NCBI GenBank assembly: GCA_020636935.1
Contig: JACJWW010000023.1
Location: 1 to 7,228, forward strand
Source of the DNA: Nocardioidaceae bacterium
GTDB taxonomy: Bacteria; Actinomycetota; Actinomycetes; Propionibacteriales; Nocardioidaceae
Direction: 5' to 3'
Length of the DNA stretch: 7,228 nucleotides
In this document: piece by piece, positions 5,825-7,228 of the stretch
Numbering within the stretch: position 1 is the first letter of the stretch
Layout of the letters: each line of letters begins with the position of its first letter
Position numbers and translations under genes: made by a program
The notes under the pieces: generated by a model
The model's database searches: none
Told to the model about the DNA's origin: nothing
What the model saw: the letters and a program-made list of their open reading frames with translations, nothing else

Positions 5825-6472
5825 TTGAAGCGACTGTTCGCGTTGCTGGTGATCATGCTCATGGTGCTGATGTCGCCGAGTGCGGTCCAGGCTCGCCCCA
5901 AAGAAGACGACGGACCCGTGCGTGCGGTGATCACCTTCGCCAAGAATCGCTCGGCTCCCGATGCCTCGACGATCACCTGGCGCCTCGATCGCCGGAAGAA
6001 TGGGCACTGGGTCAGCGTGGAGTCCCAGACCTGGCGCGCCGGCGCCGGCATGTTGGGCAAGCGTGGCAAGAACGAATGCATCAAGAATGTCGGTTGGCTG
6101 CCCAATGGCGACTATGGCGTGCGACTCCGGACGCCCTATCACGGCAATCTGATCAAGGGCAATGTGCTCCAGATCGACAACAAGCGATGCGCGGGTGGAC
6201 GGGGAGTGCTGCGCCAGAGTCTGTTCGTGCACACCGAGCAGGGTGATGGTGGCAAGCAGTGCCGCAACCGACGTGGTGATCAGGTCTGCCGCTGGGAGTT
6301 CCCCCGGTTCAACGACTATCGCTCTTACGGCTGCATCAAGATGGCACCGGGCGATCTAGCCGCACTTGTACGCCGTTATCAGACGCAGCTGAGTCCTGAG
6401 GTGCGTTATCCGCTTGACAGGGTGGTCTTGAAGGTCACCTATGCCCCACGTGGCACGCCGCCGGCCGCATGA
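5825..6472 (+). CDS. Secreted YkuD-like L,D-transpeptidase-family protein
   Basis: 215 residues starting with TTG, supported by GGAGG 7 nt upstream. Residues 1-23 (MKRLFALLVIMLMV...SAVQA) form a Sec signal peptide with cleavage after VQA, so the mature protein works outside the membrane. The C-terminal part carries LFVHTEQG (133-140) and SYGCIKMAPGDLAAL (167-181). These match the YkuD fold's conserved histidine (H136) and the catalytic [S/T]-x-G-C-[I/V]-[R/K] signature (S167, C170). Known L,D-transpeptidases use this cysteine to cross-link or modify peptidoglycan. Oddities are the long stretch between H136 and C170 (33 residues, more than the usual approximately 14-20) and four further cysteines: 85 and 122, and 146 and 155, which could form two disulfides. 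The protein has no separate peptidoglycan-binding domain. Activity is therefore likely but not certain; a related murein-binding or inactive YkuD-like protein is possible. It is divergent from accD3. Confidence 0.72.
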   Translation: MKRLFALLVIMLMVLMSPSAVQARPKEDDGPVRAVITFAKNRSAPDASTITWRLDRRKNGHWVSVESQTWRAGAGMLGKRGKNECIKNVGWLPNGDYGVRLRTPYHGNLIKGNVLQIDNKRCAGGRGVLRQSLFVHTEQGDGGKQCRNRRGDQVCRWEFPRFNDYRSYGCIKMAPGDLAALVRRYQTQLSPEVRYPLDRVVLKVTYAPRGTPPAA

Positions 6473-6510
6473 CTTCGCCCTTGTCCGTCGTGGCAACCAG
6501 GTGCGTGGTC

Positions 6511-6516
6511 TAATTT
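6511..6516 (+). promoter_or_regulatory. Probable -10 box of a leaderless promoter for the lipoprotein gene
   Basis: TAATTT fits the actinobacterial TAnnnT -10 consensus and ends 5 nt before the ATG at 6522, so transcription should begin at or within a base or two of the start codon. There is no Shine-Dalgarno between it and the ATG, as expected for a leaderless mRNA. No convincing -35 box is visible upstream (TCGTGG at about 6488-6493 is the nearest in position). Confidence 0.5.
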
Positions 6517-6521
6517 CGTCC

Positions 6522-7166
6522 ATGCCAAGACCTACCGCGATCACAGTCGCTGCCGCCCTCGTGGCTGTGGTGACCCTAAGCGGAGTGGGTGCCTGCGGCA
6601 ATCGCGAAGACCCTTCGAAGATGAAACCGATCCCAACGATCGGTCAGCCCACCCCGAGCCCGAGCAATCCTGCCGACAAGGGCGTCGATCCGTCGTACAA
6701 GCCCAAAGTGATCATCGGGGGCAGCTCCTTTGAGTCCGACGCCTTCACCTTCATGGCGCCGACCAACTGGATCGATGCCAAAGAAGATGTCGGATCTGAC
6801 TTCATCGCCGCAGCCAAGGACGGTGCTGATTTCAGTGGTTTGCCAAACTTCGTCTATGTCTTCCAACTGCCCGAGACTCCCAAAGATTTGAAATTGCTTG
6901 AGTCGGCGCTTCCGTCGGTTGCCAAGGGCTGGGGGGTCACCAATGTGCGGGTGCAGCCGCGTACGACGCTTGGCGGGCGCCCCGCGGCTCGGTTGATCGG
7001 CACGATGAAGTTCAACAAAGAGACCACGGTCAATGTCGATCAACGATTTGTGATCGTGGGTGACGACTGCTTTGCGGTGACCTTCTCTTCACTGAAGTCG
7101 TTGACTGCACCGAAGATCGCTAAGTTGAAGAACGAGATTTTCGCCTCCTGGTATTGGCGCAGGTAG
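6522..7166 (+). CDS. Small lipoprotein with a possible PsbP/LpqN-like domain
   Basis: 214 residues. The N-terminus is a lipoprotein signal: Arg at position 3, a hydrophobic stretch (about 6-20), and a lipobox ending VGAC with the lipidated cysteine at C25, so the product should be anchored to the outer face of the membrane. A Pro/Ser/Asp-rich linker (about 28-62) leads to a globular region (about 68-210) with FTFMAPTNWIDAKE, VRVQPRTTLGGRPAARLIG and a C-terminal NEIFASWYW. This resembles the Mog1/PsbP-like fold of actinobacterial lipoproteins such as LpqN, though that link is by pattern only. The start at 6522 is preferred over 6441 because it places the lipobox at normal distance and follows a TAATTT box by 5 nt. 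The 6441 start lies inside the preceding gene and adds 27 charged residues. The gene follows the YkuD-like gene by 49 nt but probably has its own promoter. Function unknown. Confidence 0.82.
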   Translation: MPRPTAITVAAALVAVVTLSGVGACGNREDPSKMKPIPTIGQPTPSPSNPADKGVDPSYKPKVIIGGSSFESDAFTFMAPTNWIDAKEDVGSDFIAAAKDGADFSGLPNFVYVFQLPETPKDLKLLESALPSVAKGWGVTNVRVQPRTTLGGRPAARLIGTMKFNKETTVNVDQRFVIVGDDCFAVTFSSLKSLTAPKIAKLKNEIFASWYWRR

Positions 7167-7228
7167 TTGCCAGGCCTTACCCGGCGTAAACCAGCCCTAG
7201 AGGCGCGACAAAGCTGACCCTTTCCTTA

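Noticed and set aside
6576..7043. Minus-strand open frame of 155 codons opposite the lipoprotein
   Set aside because: It is antisense to a gene with a good lipobox and linker; no motif or start signal was seen.
7167..7228. Possible terminator or small gene after the lipoprotein
   Set aside because: Only a 4-bp TTAC/GTAA pairing was seen, with no T run and no open frame of note before the window ends.

Overview
This is a roughly 60% GC, gene-dense window whose content points to an actinobacterium (Actinomycetota). The evidence is a branched-chain keto-acid dehydrogenase E2 of actinobacterial type, an AccD3-like fused carboxyltransferase, an F420-type luciferase-like oxidoreductase, frequent GTG/TTG starts, and a lipoprotein gene that looks leaderless. 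A Propionibacteriaceae or Nocardioidaceae origin would fit, but the family cannot be fixed from this sequence alone.

Layout. Positions 1-1773 (+) hold the 3' end of the E1-beta gene and the complete E2 gene of a branched-chain 2-oxoacid dehydrogenase operon, closed by a long hairpin across the E2 stop codon. Facing it on the minus strand, read from right to left, are three genes. The first is a 497-residue fused beta/alpha acyl-CoA carboxyltransferase of the AccD3 type (5724-4231). After 22 nt comes a 280-residue luciferase-like, F420-dependent-type oxidoreductase (4208-3366). After a spacer of about 110 nt comes a secreted beta-propeller protein (about 3254-1800). A 100-bp divergent spacer (5725-5824) separates accD3 from two plus-strand genes: a secreted YkuD-like L,D-transpeptidase-family protein with a TTG start (5825-6472) and a small lipoprotein (6522-7166).

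How the genes work together. E1-beta and E2 belong to the complex that turns branched-chain 2-oxo acids into acyl-CoA starters. E1-alpha would lie to the left of the window, and no E3 gene is seen here. The carboxyltransferase works on acyl-CoA in lipid metabolism, so the two blocks may be linked through branched-chain acyl-CoA and fatty-acid supply; this is inference from proximity. The last two genes encode envelope proteins and have no obvious link to the metabolic block. No rRNA, tRNA, CRISPR array, transposase or other mobile element was found, and no gap between genes exceeds about 112 nt. The window is mostly ordinary chromosomal gene content. The items most worth a second look are the atypical active-site spacing in the YkuD-like protein, the start signals of the three exported proteins, and the accD3-oxidoreductase pairing.
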